A DNA stretch of 42,353 bases from an uncultured Collinsella sp. (GCA_937969105.1 CALBUZ010000135.1:1-42353); one strand, 5' to 3'. Positions 32,409 to 42,230 are shown, numbered from the stretch's first letter. Notes: a model not told the origin generated them from the sequence alone. Numbers and translations: made by a program.

Positions 32409-34562
32409 ATGACCGAAGATATCCCCCTTGAAATCACTTCGAGTGACATGGCCAATCTGCCCATATTCATCGCCGTCCTTATCGTGGCCGCTGTCATCGC
32501 ACGCATATGCGTTTCAGTCAAACGAAAGGAACAGCCGCCTGTTTTTCGCGCCCTTTGGTGCGCGACGCTCCTCATCCCGCTCGGCATGGTAGCTGCATGG
32601 ATTACGAATCAATTGCTCGTAAATGAGGACAGTTCCCTATGGGTCCTTTCTTATTCGGCACTCGGTGCTGCCGCCGTCATACTTCTTGTCGAGCCCTTGG
32701 TTTCGGGACTTATCGACCAAACCGATCTTGCGACGGGAACGGTTGCCTGTATTTGCCGTGACATCCTTGTCATCGCCGCTGTTTCAGCGCTCTCGTTCGT
32801 TTCACTCGAAATTGCCTGTAACGAAACGTTCTATCGCATTCCCGCCAACTCATTCGGGTTTTCCGTCGGGCTGCTCGCGACGGTTCTACTCTCCCTTTAT
32901 TTGCTGGGACAGCGTCATGGAGGCGTCATGAACCTCGTGCCCATCATCTGTTGCATCCTTGGCATTGCCGAGCACTTCGTCATAACGTTTAAAGGCGAAG
33001 CCATCCTGCCAAGCGATATCTTGGCCCTTGGCACCGCAATGGAGGTGAGCGAGGGATACGAGTTTACCTTTACCGCCGGAATCGTAACCTCTCTCGCCCT
33101 GCTGGAGATTTCCCTGGGGCTTCTTTCGCTTATCCGACCGCGAAAGCTCCGTACGTCCACCCATGTCTTCCCCGCAATCGCCGCTAACCTCTGCGCTTTT
33201 CTGCTAGTGACCGTTGTGGGGCTCTCGGGCTTTTCCAGCATCGACTTGGAGCAGGCGCTGGATTTTGGATTTGACCGTTGGCAGCCCATCACCACATATG
33301 CGTCTCAGGGTTTTATCACTTCGTTCACCGAAATGGTCAACGAGTTGCCCATTGAGAAGCCCGAAGACTATACGCCCGATGAGGCGCAGAGCATCGAGCA
33401 GGAGCTCGCCGCCGCCTACGACAGCACGTATGGCTTGAGCGAGCAGCGCGCGGCTGCCGTTGCCCAGTTCAATGAAATCAAGCCAACGATTGTTGCCGTC
33501 ATGAACGAGAGTTTTAGCGACCTTTCGTGCTTTGAGCAGCTCCAGGCGGCCGGGTACACCGGCCCCGCATTCTACAACTCGCTTCCCGACACACTTGTTC
33601 GCGGCACCATGCTCGCTTCGGTCACCGGTGGCGGAACGGCAAACTCCGAATTCGAATTTTTGACCGGAGCGACAACGGCCTTTGTCGGATTAGGCAAGAT
33701 CCCCTATCAGCTGTATCAGATGAATGGCGTCAACAGCCTGGCAAAGGACCTTAAAGAGCTTGGGTATACCGCTACCGCTATGCACCCGCAAAACCCCGTC
33801 AACTACCATCGAGATAAAATCTATCAGCAGTTGGGCTTTGGAGACTTTCTTTCAATCGGCGATTTCGAAGGTGCGCCCTGTTACCATGCCGGCGTATGCG
33901 ACTACGCCACCTACGACAAGATACTCGACCTGCTTAGAACCGACGAAGCGCCGCAGTTCATCTTTGACGTCACGATGCAAAATCACGGCGGCTACGACTA
34001 TGGCACCGTTCCCGCCGAAGAGCTGACAAACTATTGGGTCGAGGGAGCCAGTGAGGGCGCCAATAGCGCGCTCAACACCTATCTCACCTGCATCAACGCA
34101 TCCGACCGGGACCTCGAGTACTTTATCAACGAGCTCCGCAATATCGGCAGACCGGTTGTTCTTGTCTTTTTTGGCGACCATCAGCCGAGCGCCGCAACGA
34201 CTCTCAACGACGAGCTGTACCCTCAGGAAGACACGGCAAGCCACGCTTTCCGTGTCTATCAGTCGACCTATTTCGTCTGGGCTAACTATGAAATCGCCGG
34301 CAATACCGAGCTCAACGTCTACGACACCGTCGGGGCAAACGAGATTGCAGCCATTACCCTAAATAAGATCGGCGCCCCGCTCACCGACTATCAAAAGGCC
34401 CTGCTTGCAACAAGGTCAGATGTGCCCACCATCAATGTCGCCGGCTATCTCGGTGCCGACGGGCTGCGCTACGACTTGGAATCTGAAGACAGCCCCTACA
34501 CCTCGACGATCGACAAGCTGCAGCGCATGCAATACCTCGAGTTCGCCAGCAAAGTTCAGTAA
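32409..34562 (+). CDS. LtaS-type phosphoglycerol transferase / sulfatase-family membrane enzyme
   Basis: This 717-aa protein has about seven membrane helices in the first 275 residues, then an extracellular alkaline-phosphatase-fold domain. LtaS-type active-site features are visible: Glu367 (VMNESFSDL), the nucleophile Thr410 in GGGTANSEFEF and the metal motif FFGDHQPS. The 43-residue spacing between Glu and Thr is close to that in staphylococcal LtaS. It likely transfers glycerol-phosphate-type groups to a cell-wall glycolipid or glycan. The start at 32409 has AGAGGAA five bases upstream; the frame is open far upstream, antisense to uvrA, and that part is rejected. It stands alone, divergent from uvrA. 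Confidence 0.88.
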   Translation: MTEDIPLEITSSDMANLPIFIAVLIVAAVIARICVSVKRKEQPPVFRALWCATLLIPLGMVAAWITNQLLVNEDSSLWVLSYSALGAAAVILLVEPLVSGLIDQTDLATGTVACICRDILVIAAVSALSFVSLEIACNETFYRIPANSFGFSVGLLATVLLSLYLLGQRHGGVMNLVPIICCILGIAEHFVITFKGEAILPSDILALGTAMEVSEGYEFTFTAGIVTSLALLEISLGLLSLIRPRKLRTSTHVFPAIAANLCAFLLVTVVGLSGFSSIDLEQALDFGFDRWQPITTYASQGFITSFTEMVNELPIEKPEDYTPDEAQSIEQELAAAYDSTYGLSEQRAAAVAQFNEIKPTIVAVMNESFSDLSCFEQLQAAGYTGPAFYNSLPDTLVRGTMLASVTGGGTANSEFEFLTGATTAFVGLGKIPYQLYQMNGVNSLAKDLKELGYTATAMHPQNPVNYHRDKIYQQLGFGDFLSIGDFEGAPCYHAGVCDYATYDKILDLLRTDEAPQFIFDVTMQNHGGYDYGTVPAEELTNYWVEGASEGANSALNTYLTCINASDRDLEYFINELRNIGRPVVLVFFGDHQPSAATTLNDELYPQEDTASHAFRVYQSTYFVWANYEIAGNTELNVYDTVGANEIAAITLNKIGAPLTDYQKALLATRSDVPTINVAGYLGADGLRYDLESEDSPYTSTIDKLQRMQYLEFASKVQ

Positions 34563-34622
34563 GCCCGCCCATTCGCTTGGGTCCATCGTATTGCAAGCAC
34601 GCTCGGCCCAAATGCATCGCAA

Positions 34623-34652
34623 ATGACTCCCGCTCGCAAACGAGGGTACAAT
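34623..34652 (+). promoter_or_regulatory. Candidate promoter upstream of the Mrp gene
   Basis: ATGACT (34623-34628) and TACAAT (34647-34652) are separated by 18 bp, a fair promoter match, 55 bp upstream of the ATG. A short GGGGC/GCCCC hairpin (34672-34685) would lie in the leader. Confidence 0.45.
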
Positions 34653-34707
34653 GACGCTCGTGTCACACCGCGGGGCTCAGGCCCCAACATATACAAAGGA
34701 GTCAAAC

Positions 34708-35538
34708 ATGGGTTGCGAGCACGCACAGGCAGCCGGCGGCCAAACGTCGCCGTCGCAATTTGAGGAGAATACGCTGTCCGAGGTCAAGCGCGTTATCGCC
34801 GTGCTTTCCGGTAAGGGCGGCGTCGGCAAGTCATTCGTCACCGGCGCCATCGCCACCGAGCTTGCCCGCCACGGTCACAAGGTCGGCGTCCTCGATGCCG
34901 ATATTACCGGCCCCTCTATCCCTAAGATGTTCGGCATGAGCGGACGTCACGTCCACGCCCTCGGCAACCTTATGCTGCCCGAAATCTCCGAGCACGGCGT
35001 CAAGATTATGAGCTCTAACCTGCTGCTCCAAAACGAAACCGACCCCGTCCTCTGGCGCGGTCCGGTTATCGCGGGTGCCATCAGGCAGTTCTGGAGCGAA
35101 ACCTCATGGGGCCCCATCGACTACCTGATGGTCGACATGCCTCCGGGAACGGGCGACGTCGCCCTCACCGTCTTCCAGTCGCTGCCCGTCGATGGCATCG
35201 TCATCGTCACGAGCCCGCAGGATCTGGTCTCGATGATCGTCGCCAAGGCGGTCAACATGGCCGAGAAGATGAACGTCCCCATTCTGGGAATCGTCGAAAA
35301 CATGAGCTATATCGAGTGCCCCGATTGCGGCAAGAAGATCGAGGTCTTTGGCAAGAGCAAGCTCCCCGAGGTCGCCGAGCGTTACAACCTCGAGATCCTA
35401 GGGGAGCTTCCCATCAATCCGGCACTCGCCGAGGCTTGCGATAAGGGCGAGGTTGAGACCGCATTGCCCGACGGTATGCTGCCCCAGGCCGTCTCTGCCG
35501 TCGAGGCCATTGCCCCGCACGAGACCGCCGAGGCCTAA
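34708..35538 (+). CDS. Mrp/NBP35-family iron-sulfur carrier ATPase
   Basis: This 276-aa P-loop protein has the deviant Walker A SGKGGVGKS (residues 34-42), the switch segment VLDADITGPSIPKMFG and VDMPPGTGD. The paired cysteines ECPDCGKK can bridge a labile iron-sulfur cluster between two subunits. A further Cys3 lies near the N-terminus (MGCEH). Family members carry and insert Fe-S clusters. The start at 34708 has AAAGGAG seven bases upstream. The next gene begins on the base after its stop codon, so they are co-translated. Confidence 0.9.
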   Translation: MGCEHAQAAGGQTSPSQFEENTLSEVKRVIAVLSGKGGVGKSFVTGAIATELARHGHKVGVLDADITGPSIPKMFGMSGRHVHALGNLMLPEISEHGVKIMSSNLLLQNETDPVLWRGPVIAGAIRQFWSETSWGPIDYLMVDMPPGTGDVALTVFQSLPVDGIVIVTSPQDLVSMIVAKAVNMAEKMNVPILGIVENMSYIECPDCGKKIEVFGKSKLPEVAERYNLEILGELPINPALAEACDKGEVETALPDGMLPQAVSAVEAIAPHETAEA

Positions 35539-36810
35539 GTGAACACAAACGCCTCCTATGACGTCTTGGTAATCGGCGGCGGGGCCTCGGGTCTCGCCGC
35601 CGCCATTACGGCCGCACGCGCAGGCAAAAGCGTCTGCATCGTTGAGCGCGATGTTGCCTGCGGCCTTAAACTCCTTGCGACCGGCAACGGCCGCTGCAAC
35701 CTTTCCAACGAATCAATTGATTTCCAGCGGTACAACCACCCCGCATTCGTCGAATCCGTCATGGGTCCCCAGCCCGAGCAAGAGCTCGACAGTTTCTTCT
35801 CCTCGCTGGGCATCATGACGACCTCCGAGGAGGGCCGGCTGTATCCGCGCTCCCTTCGTGCCGAATCGGTGCGCGATGCGCTTCTCAACGCTTGCAATCA
35901 CCTGGGTATCACCTTGATCTGTGGAGCAAACGTCGCCTCGGCATTCAAAGCCCCCGAGGGCTGGACACTCCAAATAGACCGTCCTGCGCGAGCACTCAAG
36001 GCAAAAAAGCACGACAACCGAAAATCGGAACTCCGCTCACTTCGGAAGGCGCTCGCCGACACCCCTCGCAAGAACGAGACGCTGCAGGCAAAGGCCGTAA
36101 TTATCGCTACGGGCGGCAGCCCCGCCGACATCGCGAAGACGTTCAATCTTTCCCTCACACCGCAGCGCCTCGTCCTCTGCCCCGTGTCGGCATCGGTCTT
36201 CGGCGACCAGACTGCGCTCAAGACGCTGGATGGCCTGCGCGTCCGCGCCCGTTTGACGCTCACCCGCAATCACGAGGAGCTCTGGCGCGAAGACGGCGAA
36301 GTGCTCTTCCGAACCTTTGGCATCTCGGGCGTTGCCGCCTTTAACCTCTCCCGTCGCGTCCAGCGCGGCGATACGATTCTGCTCGACGTTTTCCCCGACC
36401 TCTCCAAAGACGAGTTGCTCGATATGCTCAACCAGCGAGTTGAGTTGCTCGGCGGCTTTTCACCCCGCGACCCCCGCTGGCTCGACGGCATGCTCGCCCC
36501 GCAGTTCTCTCACGTTGTCTGCACCGCATTCGAACGGTGCCACCCCGGGTCGTACGACGTCATCCATCTGGTCTCAATTCTCAAGCACTTTAAGCTGCTC
36601 GTCGAGGGAACGACAGAGGAGCGTTCGGCCCAGGTCACGCGCGGCGGCGTGCCCATCGAGAGCGTCTCAGCTCCCAACCTCTGCGTGAGCAACGCGGCAG
36701 GCGCCCCACTTTACATCTGTGGCGAGGCACTCGACATCGATGCCGATTGCGGCGGTTTCAACCTTGCGTGGGCTTGGATCTCGGGTATTCGCGCTGCAAG
36801 CAGCCTATAG
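35539..36810 (+). CDS. BaiN/HI0933-family FAD-dependent oxidoreductase
   Basis: This 423-aa flavoprotein has the N-terminal FAD-binding motif VLVIGGGASGLAAAITAARAG (in outline, residues 9-29), the segment KLLATGNGRCNLSN, VIIATGG and the C-terminal DADCGGFNLAWAWISGI typical of the HI0933/YhiN/BaiN group. The start is a GTG immediately after the Mrp stop. Some members of the family have been linked to reductive steps in bile-acid metabolism, but most have unknown substrates and I do not assign one here. No signal peptide, so cytoplasmic. Confidence 0.88.
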   Translation: MNTNASYDVLVIGGGASGLAAAITAARAGKSVCIVERDVACGLKLLATGNGRCNLSNESIDFQRYNHPAFVESVMGPQPEQELDSFFSSLGIMTTSEEGRLYPRSLRAESVRDALLNACNHLGITLICGANVASAFKAPEGWTLQIDRPARALKAKKHDNRKSELRSLRKALADTPRKNETLQAKAVIIATGGSPADIAKTFNLSLTPQRLVLCPVSASVFGDQTALKTLDGLRVRARLTLTRNHEELWREDGEVLFRTFGISGVAAFNLSRRVQRGDTILLDVFPDLSKDELLDMLNQRVELLGGFSPRDPRWLDGMLAPQFSHVVCTAFERCHPGSYDVIHLVSILKHFKLLVEGTTEERSAQVTRGGVPIESVSAPNLCVSNAAGAPLYICGEALDIDADCGGFNLAWAWISGIRAASSL

Positions 36811-36820
36811 CCGCGCAGTC

Positions 36821-36870
36821 TATAATCAAAACGCATTCGGGCCGTCTGGAACACCGGGCGGCCTCTTTCT
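36821..36870 (+). terminator. -10-like box followed by a terminator-like hairpin
   Basis: TATAAT (36821-36826) is a perfect -10 box without a recognisable -35. It is followed by an 8-bp stem with two G-U pairs (36840-36847 with 36856-36863) and TCTTTCT (36864-36870). The next gene starts 20 nt later. It may end the Mrp-BaiN transcript, or act as an attenuator in a short leader for the downstream gene. Confidence 0.5.
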
Positions 36871-36889
36871 TGCATCTAAGGAGACCTCG

Positions 36890-38530
36890 ATGATCGAAAT
36901 CACCCAAGTCCACGCGTCACTCGATGAGGCCGGCGACGAAACCGCCTGCCTTGCTATTGGTAGACGCGCCGTCAAACGAGCCCTGCGATGCGAGGATTCC
37001 CAGATTAAAGCCATTGAGCTCCATCGCAAGTCAATCGACGCCCGTAATAAGCGAGATGTCCATTTTATTTTGAGCTTTCGAGTTGAACTGACAAGCTCCC
37101 GACTCGAGCAGGAGGTGGTCGACCGCGTCGCCGAGCGCGACTGCTCGCGCATCCGCATGGTAGACGGCGAGGCTCCTTCATTCCCCAGCCCTGTCCCGAA
37201 TGTACCCAAGGGGCGTCCCGTCGTTGTCGGCGCCGGTTGCGCCGGTCTCTTCGCCGCCCTGACCCTTGCCGAAGCGGGCCTTAAACCCCTGCTCATCGAG
37301 CGAGGCGACCCCGCACTTCGCCGCTCGGAAGCGATCGATCTCTTTCTTAAGGAGCGTACCCTCGACCCCGAAAGCAATATCCAATTTGGCCTGGGCGGCG
37401 CAGGGACCTTCTCGGACGGCAAGCTCAACACGGGAACCAAGAATCCTGCCCATCGACTGATTCTTGAAACATTCGTCGAAGCGGGCTCACCTCGTGACAT
37501 CCTGTGGGACGCCAAGCCGCACATTGGCTCCGACATCCTCCCCACCGTCGTCACCAACATTTCTCAGCGCATCGAACGGCTCGGTGGAACCGTCCGCTAT
37601 CGAACAAAGCTCGTCGATATTCGAACCGATGGTTCTGGCGCCATCACCGGCGTCGATGTCCAACCGTCGCACGAAGCCACAAGCGAGACAATCGCCACAA
37701 AACACCTCATTCTCGCCTGCGGCCATTCCGCCCGCGACGTATTCGAGCTTCTCAAAGAACATAACGTTGCCCTCGCGCAAAAGACCTTTGCCATGGGTGT
37801 GCGCATCGAGCATCCTCAGCGCGACATCGACCGCGCCCAATATGGCCCTTCGGCAGGGCACCCGGCACTCGGAGCAGCCCCCTACAAGCTTGTCGCCCAT
37901 CTCCCCAACGGCCGCAGTGTGTTCTCGTTTTGCATGTGCCCCGGCGGACAGGTTGTCGCGGCTTCTTCCGAGCAGGGCCATCTTTGCGTCAACGGTGCCA
38001 GCCTCAATGCCCGCGACGGGCACAACGCAAATGCCGCCCTACTCGTTAACGTCACACCTGACGACCTTCCCGACGATGACCCGCTCGCAGGCATTGAACT
38101 CCAGCGCGCCTGCGAGCGAGCCGCCTATCGCCTGGGTGGCTCCAACTGGAACGCGCCGGCACAGCTCGTCGGAGATTTCCTTGCTAGACGCGCCAGCACG
38201 GCACCCGGAGAGGTAAAACCAACCTATCCACTTGGCGTGACCTGGACGGCGATCGACGATGCCCTCCCGCAGCATATCGTCGAATCGCTTCGTTTGGGAA
38301 TCCCCCTGCTCGGTAAGAAACTGCGTGGCTATGACCGCCCCGATGCGGTCCTCACTGGCGTGGAGACGCGTTCGAGCTCCCCGGTCACCGTCACCCGCGA
38401 TCGAACATGCCACGCCACGTCGACTCCGGGCCTTTACCCTTGCGGCGAGGGTGCCGGATATGCCGGCGGCATCATGAGTGCCGCCACCGACGGCATCCGT
38501 TGCGCCGAGGCGCTGATAGCAGACCTCTAG
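36890..38530 (+). CDS. FAD-dependent dehydrogenase, COG2509-like
   Basis: This 546-aa protein has an N-terminal domain of about 100 residues (RRAVKRALRCEDSQIKAIELHRKSIDAR, in parts) followed by a dinucleotide-binding fold VVVGAGCAGLFAALTLAEAG (in outline). Further family motifs are GLGGAGTFSDGKLNTGTKNP, FCMCPGGQVVAASSE and the C-terminal PCGEGAGYAGGIMSAATDGI (each shown briefly). It matches the uncharacterised FAD-dependent dehydrogenases of COG2509; substrate unknown. The start at 36890 is fixed by AAGGAG six bases upstream. It follows the Mrp and BaiN-type genes on the same strand after a terminator-like leader. Confidence 0.87.
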   Translation: MIEITQVHASLDEAGDETACLAIGRRAVKRALRCEDSQIKAIELHRKSIDARNKRDVHFILSFRVELTSSRLEQEVVDRVAERDCSRIRMVDGEAPSFPSPVPNVPKGRPVVVGAGCAGLFAALTLAEAGLKPLLIERGDPALRRSEAIDLFLKERTLDPESNIQFGLGGAGTFSDGKLNTGTKNPAHRLILETFVEAGSPRDILWDAKPHIGSDILPTVVTNISQRIERLGGTVRYRTKLVDIRTDGSGAITGVDVQPSHEATSETIATKHLILACGHSARDVFELLKEHNVALAQKTFAMGVRIEHPQRDIDRAQYGPSAGHPALGAAPYKLVAHLPNGRSVFSFCMCPGGQVVAASSEQGHLCVNGASLNARDGHNANAALLVNVTPDDLPDDDPLAGIELQRACERAAYRLGGSNWNAPAQLVGDFLARRASTAPGEVKPTYPLGVTWTAIDDALPQHIVESLRLGIPLLGKKLRGYDRPDAVLTGVETRSSSPVTVTRDRTCHATSTPGLYPCGEGAGYAGGIMSAATDGIRCAEALIADL

Positions 38531-38556
38531 TGCACGAACTCTCACGTCCGAACGAC

Positions 38557-38592
38557 ACAGGCCCCGAGCTCCACAGGGAACTCGGGGCCTGT
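38557..38592. terminator. Shared terminator hairpin for convergent genes
   Basis: A perfect 12-bp GC-rich stem (38557-38568 with 38581-38592) with a 12-nt loop lies between the stop of the FAD dehydrogenase (38530, plus) and the stop of uvrB (38596, minus). It can act in both directions, although neither side has a strong T-run. Confidence 0.7.
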
Positions 38593-38595
38593 TCG

Positions 38596-40836
38596 CTACT
38601 TCCTGAATCGTGCACCCTGGCGTTTTCTGCCCGAAGCAAAGGTAGAGCCCTTGCGAGCCTGCGAACGCAAACGCTCGATCGTTTCGTCCTCAGATGCGCC
38701 CTCAAGCATCGCCCGAATCTGAACGACGGCATCGCGCAAACGTGCCGCCTCCTCAAAGTCCATGGCGGCGGAAGCGTTACGCATGTCTTCCTCCATGGTC
38801 TCGACGATCCGCACGAGCTCGTCATGCGGTAGCCCTTCCAGCTGCTCGGCAAGCGTTTGCTCGGGTGCCACCGTCTCCGGCGCGGCGCCCTCGCCGTTTT
38901 CGTCGGGTGTATAGAACGCACCGTGACCCAGCGAATTGCCTCTCGAGCGTCCCTTCGAGCCCACAGTCTTTTCGGCCTCGGCAATAAAGCTCGAAATGTC
39001 GTTAATGGCCTTGCGGACCGTCTTGGGCACAATGCCATGCTCTTCGTTATATGCCATCTGAATCTCGCGACGGCGCTGCGTCTCCTCGATGGCTTCTTTC
39101 ATCGAATCGGTCATAACGTCTGCATACATGATGACCTCGCCGTCGGCATTACGGGCCGCACGGCCAATCGTCTGAATCAGCGAACGGCGGTTGCGCAAGA
39201 AGCCTTCCTTGTCGGCGTCGAGAATTGCCACCAGCGAGACCTCGGGAAGGTCTAGACCCTCGCGAAGCAGGTTAATGCCAACGAGAACATCGATCTTTCC
39301 CTCGCGCAGCGTTCGCAGGATCTCGACACGGTCCATCGTCGCTGTATCGGAGTGCATGTAATTGACCTTAATGCCGGCATCAAGCAGATGGTCGGTCAGG
39401 TCCTCGGCCATGCGCTTGGTGAGCGTGGTCACCAGCACGCGCTCCTTGCGGGCAACGCGCTCGCGAATCTCGTCCTCAAGATCGTCAATCTGCCCACGAA
39501 CCGGACGCACATCGATCTTGGGGTCGAGCAGGCCGGTCGGACGAATAATCTGCTCAACGTCGTTCTGGCTAACCCGCAGCTCATAGTCGCCCGGCGTGGC
39601 CGAAACGTAGATGAACTGGGGAATCCTCGCCTCAAACTCATCGAAGCGGAGCGGGCGGTTATCGAGTGCCGAAGGCAGACGAAAACCATGCTCCACCAGC
39701 GTCACCTTACGCGAGCGGTCGCCTTCGTGCATGCCGCGGATCTGCGGCACCGTTACATGACTCTCGTCGATGATACAGAGCATGTCCTTAGGAAAGTAAT
39801 CGATCAGGGTAAACGGCGGCTCGCCCGGTTTTCGACCGTCCAGATGACGCGAGTAGTTCTCGATGCCGTTACAAAAACCCATGGTCTCGAGCATCTCGAG
39901 ATCATAGTCGGTACGCTGCTGCAGACGCTGCGCCTCGAGCAGCTTATCAGTCGCCTTGAGCTCGGCCACACGCTTCTCGCACTCTTCGCTGATTGATTTC
40001 AGAGCCGCTTTGACCTTAGGCTTCTCAGTCACGTAGTGCGAGGCCGGCCACACGGGAATGGCCTCGTACTCACGCAGCATCTCGCCGGTGACCTCGTCGA
40101 TCTCGGCAATCAGCTCGACCTCGTCGCCAAAGAACTCAAACCGCAACGGATGCTCGGCATAGGGCGGATACACGTCGACGACATCGCCGCGCACGCGGAA
40201 GGTGCCACGTGCCAAATCATAGTCATTGCGATCGTACTGGATATCGATAAGCGCATGGATAAAGTCATCGCGCTCGAGCGGCACCTTCTTGTCGACGTTC
40301 GGAGCTAGGCCCGCATAGTCCTCGGGGGAGCCAATGCCATAGATACACGAGACCGATGCGACGACGATCACATCGCGTCGAGATAGCAGCGATGCCGTCG
40401 CCTGATGGCGCAGCATCTCGACCTCTTCGTTAATCGAGGAGTCTTTCTCGATATACGTATCACTCTGCGGTACATATGCCTCGGGCTGATAGTAATCGTA
40501 GTACGACACAAAATAGACCACGGCGTTGTTAGGGAAGAATTCCTTGAGCTCGCTCGCGAGCTGAGCGGCAAGCGTTTTATTGGGAGCCATGACCAGCGTC
40601 GGCTTCCCCAGGGCCTCAATAGTCTTAGCCATCGTGAAGGTCTTGCCCGAACCAGTCACGCCCAGCAAAACCTGATAGCGATCTCCGTCCCTCACACCCT
40701 GCACAAGCGACTCAATGGCCTTAGGCTGGGAACCAGCGGGCTCGTATGGAGACACGACCTCAAACGGCACCTCAGAGCCCTCAACGCCAAAACGTTTGAG
40801 CTCTCCTCCAACACGCTCAACTTCAAATTCCGCCAT
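38596..40836 (-). CDS. uvrB: Excinuclease ABC subunit B
   Basis: This 746-aa helicase-like protein verifies damage and recruits UvrC. It shows Walker A GVTGSGKT (59-66), the damage-probing beta-hairpin [20 protein letters not shown] (about 112-131, in outline), helicase motifs ([30 protein letters not shown]) and a C-terminal UVR domain ([20 protein letters not shown]). It is somewhat longer than the usual 670 residues: about 25 extra at the N-terminus and a longer acidic linker before the UVR domain. AGGAG lies five bases before the ATG. It follows coaE and slt on the minus strand. Confidence 0.97.
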   Translation of the reverse strand: MAEFEVERVGGELKRFGVEGSEVPFEVVSPYEPAGSQPKAIESLVQGVRDGDRYQVLLGVTGSGKTFTMAKTIEALGKPTLVMAPNKTLAAQLASELKEFFPNNAVVYFVSYYDYYQPEAYVPQSDTYIEKDSSINEEVEMLRHQATASLLSRRDVIVVASVSCIYGIGSPEDYAGLAPNVDKKVPLERDDFIHALIDIQYDRNDYDLARGTFRVRGDVVDVYPPYAEHPLRFEFFGDEVELIAEIDEVTGEMLREYEAIPVWPASHYVTEKPKVKAALKSISEECEKRVAELKATDKLLEAQRLQQRTDYDLEMLETMGFCNGIENYSRHLDGRKPGEPPFTLIDYFPKDMLCIIDESHVTVPQIRGMHEGDRSRKVTLVEHGFRLPSALDNRPLRFDEFEARIPQFIYVSATPGDYELRVSQNDVEQIIRPTGLLDPKIDVRPVRGQIDDLEDEIRERVARKERVLVTTLTKRMAEDLTDHLLDAGIKVNYMHSDTATMDRVEILRTLREGKIDVLVGINLLREGLDLPEVSLVAILDADKEGFLRNRRSLIQTIGRAARNADGEVIMYADVMTDSMKEAIEETQRRREIQMAYNEEHGIVPKTVRKAINDISSFIAEAEKTVGSKGRSRGNSLGHGAFYTPDENGEGAAPETVAPEQTLAEQLEGLPHDELVRIVETMEEDMRNASAAMDFEEAARLRDAVVQIRAMLEGASEDETIERLRSQARKGSTFASGRKRQGARFRK

Positions 40837-40887
40837 GGATACTCCTAACTCATATATCTGCAGTATACGCAGGCGGCAGGCATAGTC

Positions 40888-41469
40888 CTATACGAACCGA
40901 TCGGGATAGAGGGTCTTGTAGCGAACCCAGGCATTATTGACACGAATCAGATACGCCTGCGTCTCGGGAAAGGTGATTGCATTATGAAGCGACGTGCTCT
41001 GCTGCGCCCATCCGTCGACATTGCCCATGCCGGCGTTATAGGCGGCAATGGCACTGTCAGTCGACCCGTTAAAATACGTCAGAAGATACGAAAGATACGC
41101 ACAGCCAAACTCGATGTTCGTAGCGGGATCGTTAAGGTCGCCGGCTGAATACTCGCTGCCATCGACAAGACCCTTGGCAATCATATCCTGGGCAGTCTCG
41201 GGCATCAGCTGCATCAATCCCTGTGCGCCTTGATTCGACTCAGCCTCGGGATCCCAATTCGATTCCGACTTTATGACAGCACATACCAGATACGGATCAA
41301 GATTGTGCGAAATGCTCGATTGCTTTACGTACGCCTCGTAGTCAATTGGATACAAAGGCTTAAAGAAGGCGGCAGGGGCATACGAGTAGACGAGCGAAAT
41401 AAGGCCGAAGAAGAACACGACGGCAAGTGGCGCCACGCGATACCACGTAAAGAAACGTGTCTTAGGCAT
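40888..41469 (-). CDS. Membrane-anchored lytic transglycosylase (SLT domain)
   Basis: This 193-aa protein has one N-terminal membrane helix (about 11-30) and an extracellular Slt-type domain. The catalytic Glu69 sits in VIKSESNWDPEAES and is followed by GAQGLMQLMPETA, then AIAAYNAGMGNVDGW. It cleaves peptidoglycan glycan strands. I chose the ATG at 41469 because AAGGATGAGG is suitably spaced; an ATG three codons earlier is too close to that site. It overlaps the end of coaE by 8 nt, so the two are co-translated, and uvrB follows 51 nt later. Confidence 0.88.
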   Translation of the reverse strand: MPKTRFFTWYRVAPLAVVFFFGLISLVYSYAPAAFFKPLYPIDYEAYVKQSSISHNLDPYLVCAVIKSESNWDPEAESNQGAQGLMQLMPETAQDMIAKGLVDGSEYSAGDLNDPATNIEFGCAYLSYLLTYFNGSTDSAIAAYNAGMGNVDGWAQQSTSLHNAITFPETQAYLIRVNNAWVRYKTLYPDRFV

Positions 41470-42103
41470 CGGCCTCATCCTTATCCACTACATCCCCGAA
41501 GCCATGGCGCGCAAGCCATGCGTCCAGTTGTTCAAAGAGCGAGTTATCGCCTGCCGCATTATCGATTACCGTCGTAGCGATATTGCAAAGCGAAGCCTCA
41601 TCAGGTTGGCATGCAGAGCGCGCATCAAAATCAGAAGACTCCATACCACGATGAATGGCACGCTCGCGACGAACTGCTAAAGGAGCGCTGATAACCAGAA
41701 TTTCATCAGCCAGGCCAAAAGCATCCTCAAAACCAGTCGGGGCAGAAACCTCGACAACCGCAAAGGGGTAACGGGGGGACGAAACCGTGCAGCAAACCGG
41801 ATCAAGAATCCTCAGTGGCAGCTGTTCGATGAGAACCGGGTGAACGATGCCATTGAGCCGCGCAACTGTATCAGGAGAGGCGAAAGCTCGAGCAGCGAGG
41901 ACATTGCGGCGAATGCCGCCCTCCCCGTCCAGAATGTCCCAACCGAATTCTTCGGCGAGGGCATTGACGATATCGGAGCCTGGAACATACAGCGATTTGG
42001 CAAGCTCATCCAGATCGATAAGCATGGCGCCATGAGATTCGAGATAGCGGCAGGCAGTCGACTTACCCGAAGCAATATTGCCCAAGACAAAAACGGTAAA
42101 CAT
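41462..42103 (-). CDS. coaE: Dephospho-CoA kinase
   Basis: This 213-aa enzyme phosphorylates dephospho-CoA in the last step of coenzyme A synthesis. The P-loop GNIASGKST is at residues 8-16, followed by the family segments LIDLDELAKSLYVPGS and LNGIVHPVLIEQL and a lid region with RRERAIHRG. The start at 42103 is chosen for GGGAGG just upstream; an open frame continues 43 residues further without a ribosome site. coaE next to uvrB is a common actinobacterial arrangement. Its end overlaps the transglycosylase gene. Confidence 0.92.
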   Translation of the reverse strand: MFTVFVLGNIASGKSTACRYLESHGAMLIDLDELAKSLYVPGSDIVNALAEEFGWDILDGEGGIRRNVLAARAFASPDTVARLNGIVHPVLIEQLPLRILDPVCCTVSSPRYPFAVVEVSAPTGFEDAFGLADEILVISAPLAVRRERAIHRGMESSDFDARSACQPDEASLCNIATTVIDNAAGDNSLFEQLDAWLARHGFGDVVDKDEADA

Positions 42104-42191
42104 CAAGTCCTCCCTAACGCCAATGGGAGTTATTATCGCGCAAATACAAAAGAAGGACTCAAAATACAGCCAAACAGTAAGACAAGTTAAA

Positions 42192-42205
42192 CGAAGGCGA
42201 GTTCG
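42192..42205. promoter_or_regulatory. LexA-like site upstream of coaE-slt-uvrB
   Basis: CGAAGGCGAGTTCG matches CGAAC-N4-GTTCG with one mismatch and lies 89 bp upstream of coaE, the first gene of the set that ends with uvrB. As a single near-match it is weak evidence; its pairing with the site before uvrA is the reason to list it. Confidence 0.3.
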
Positions 42206-42230
42206 TGTATTACAACCCTCTATTAAACGC

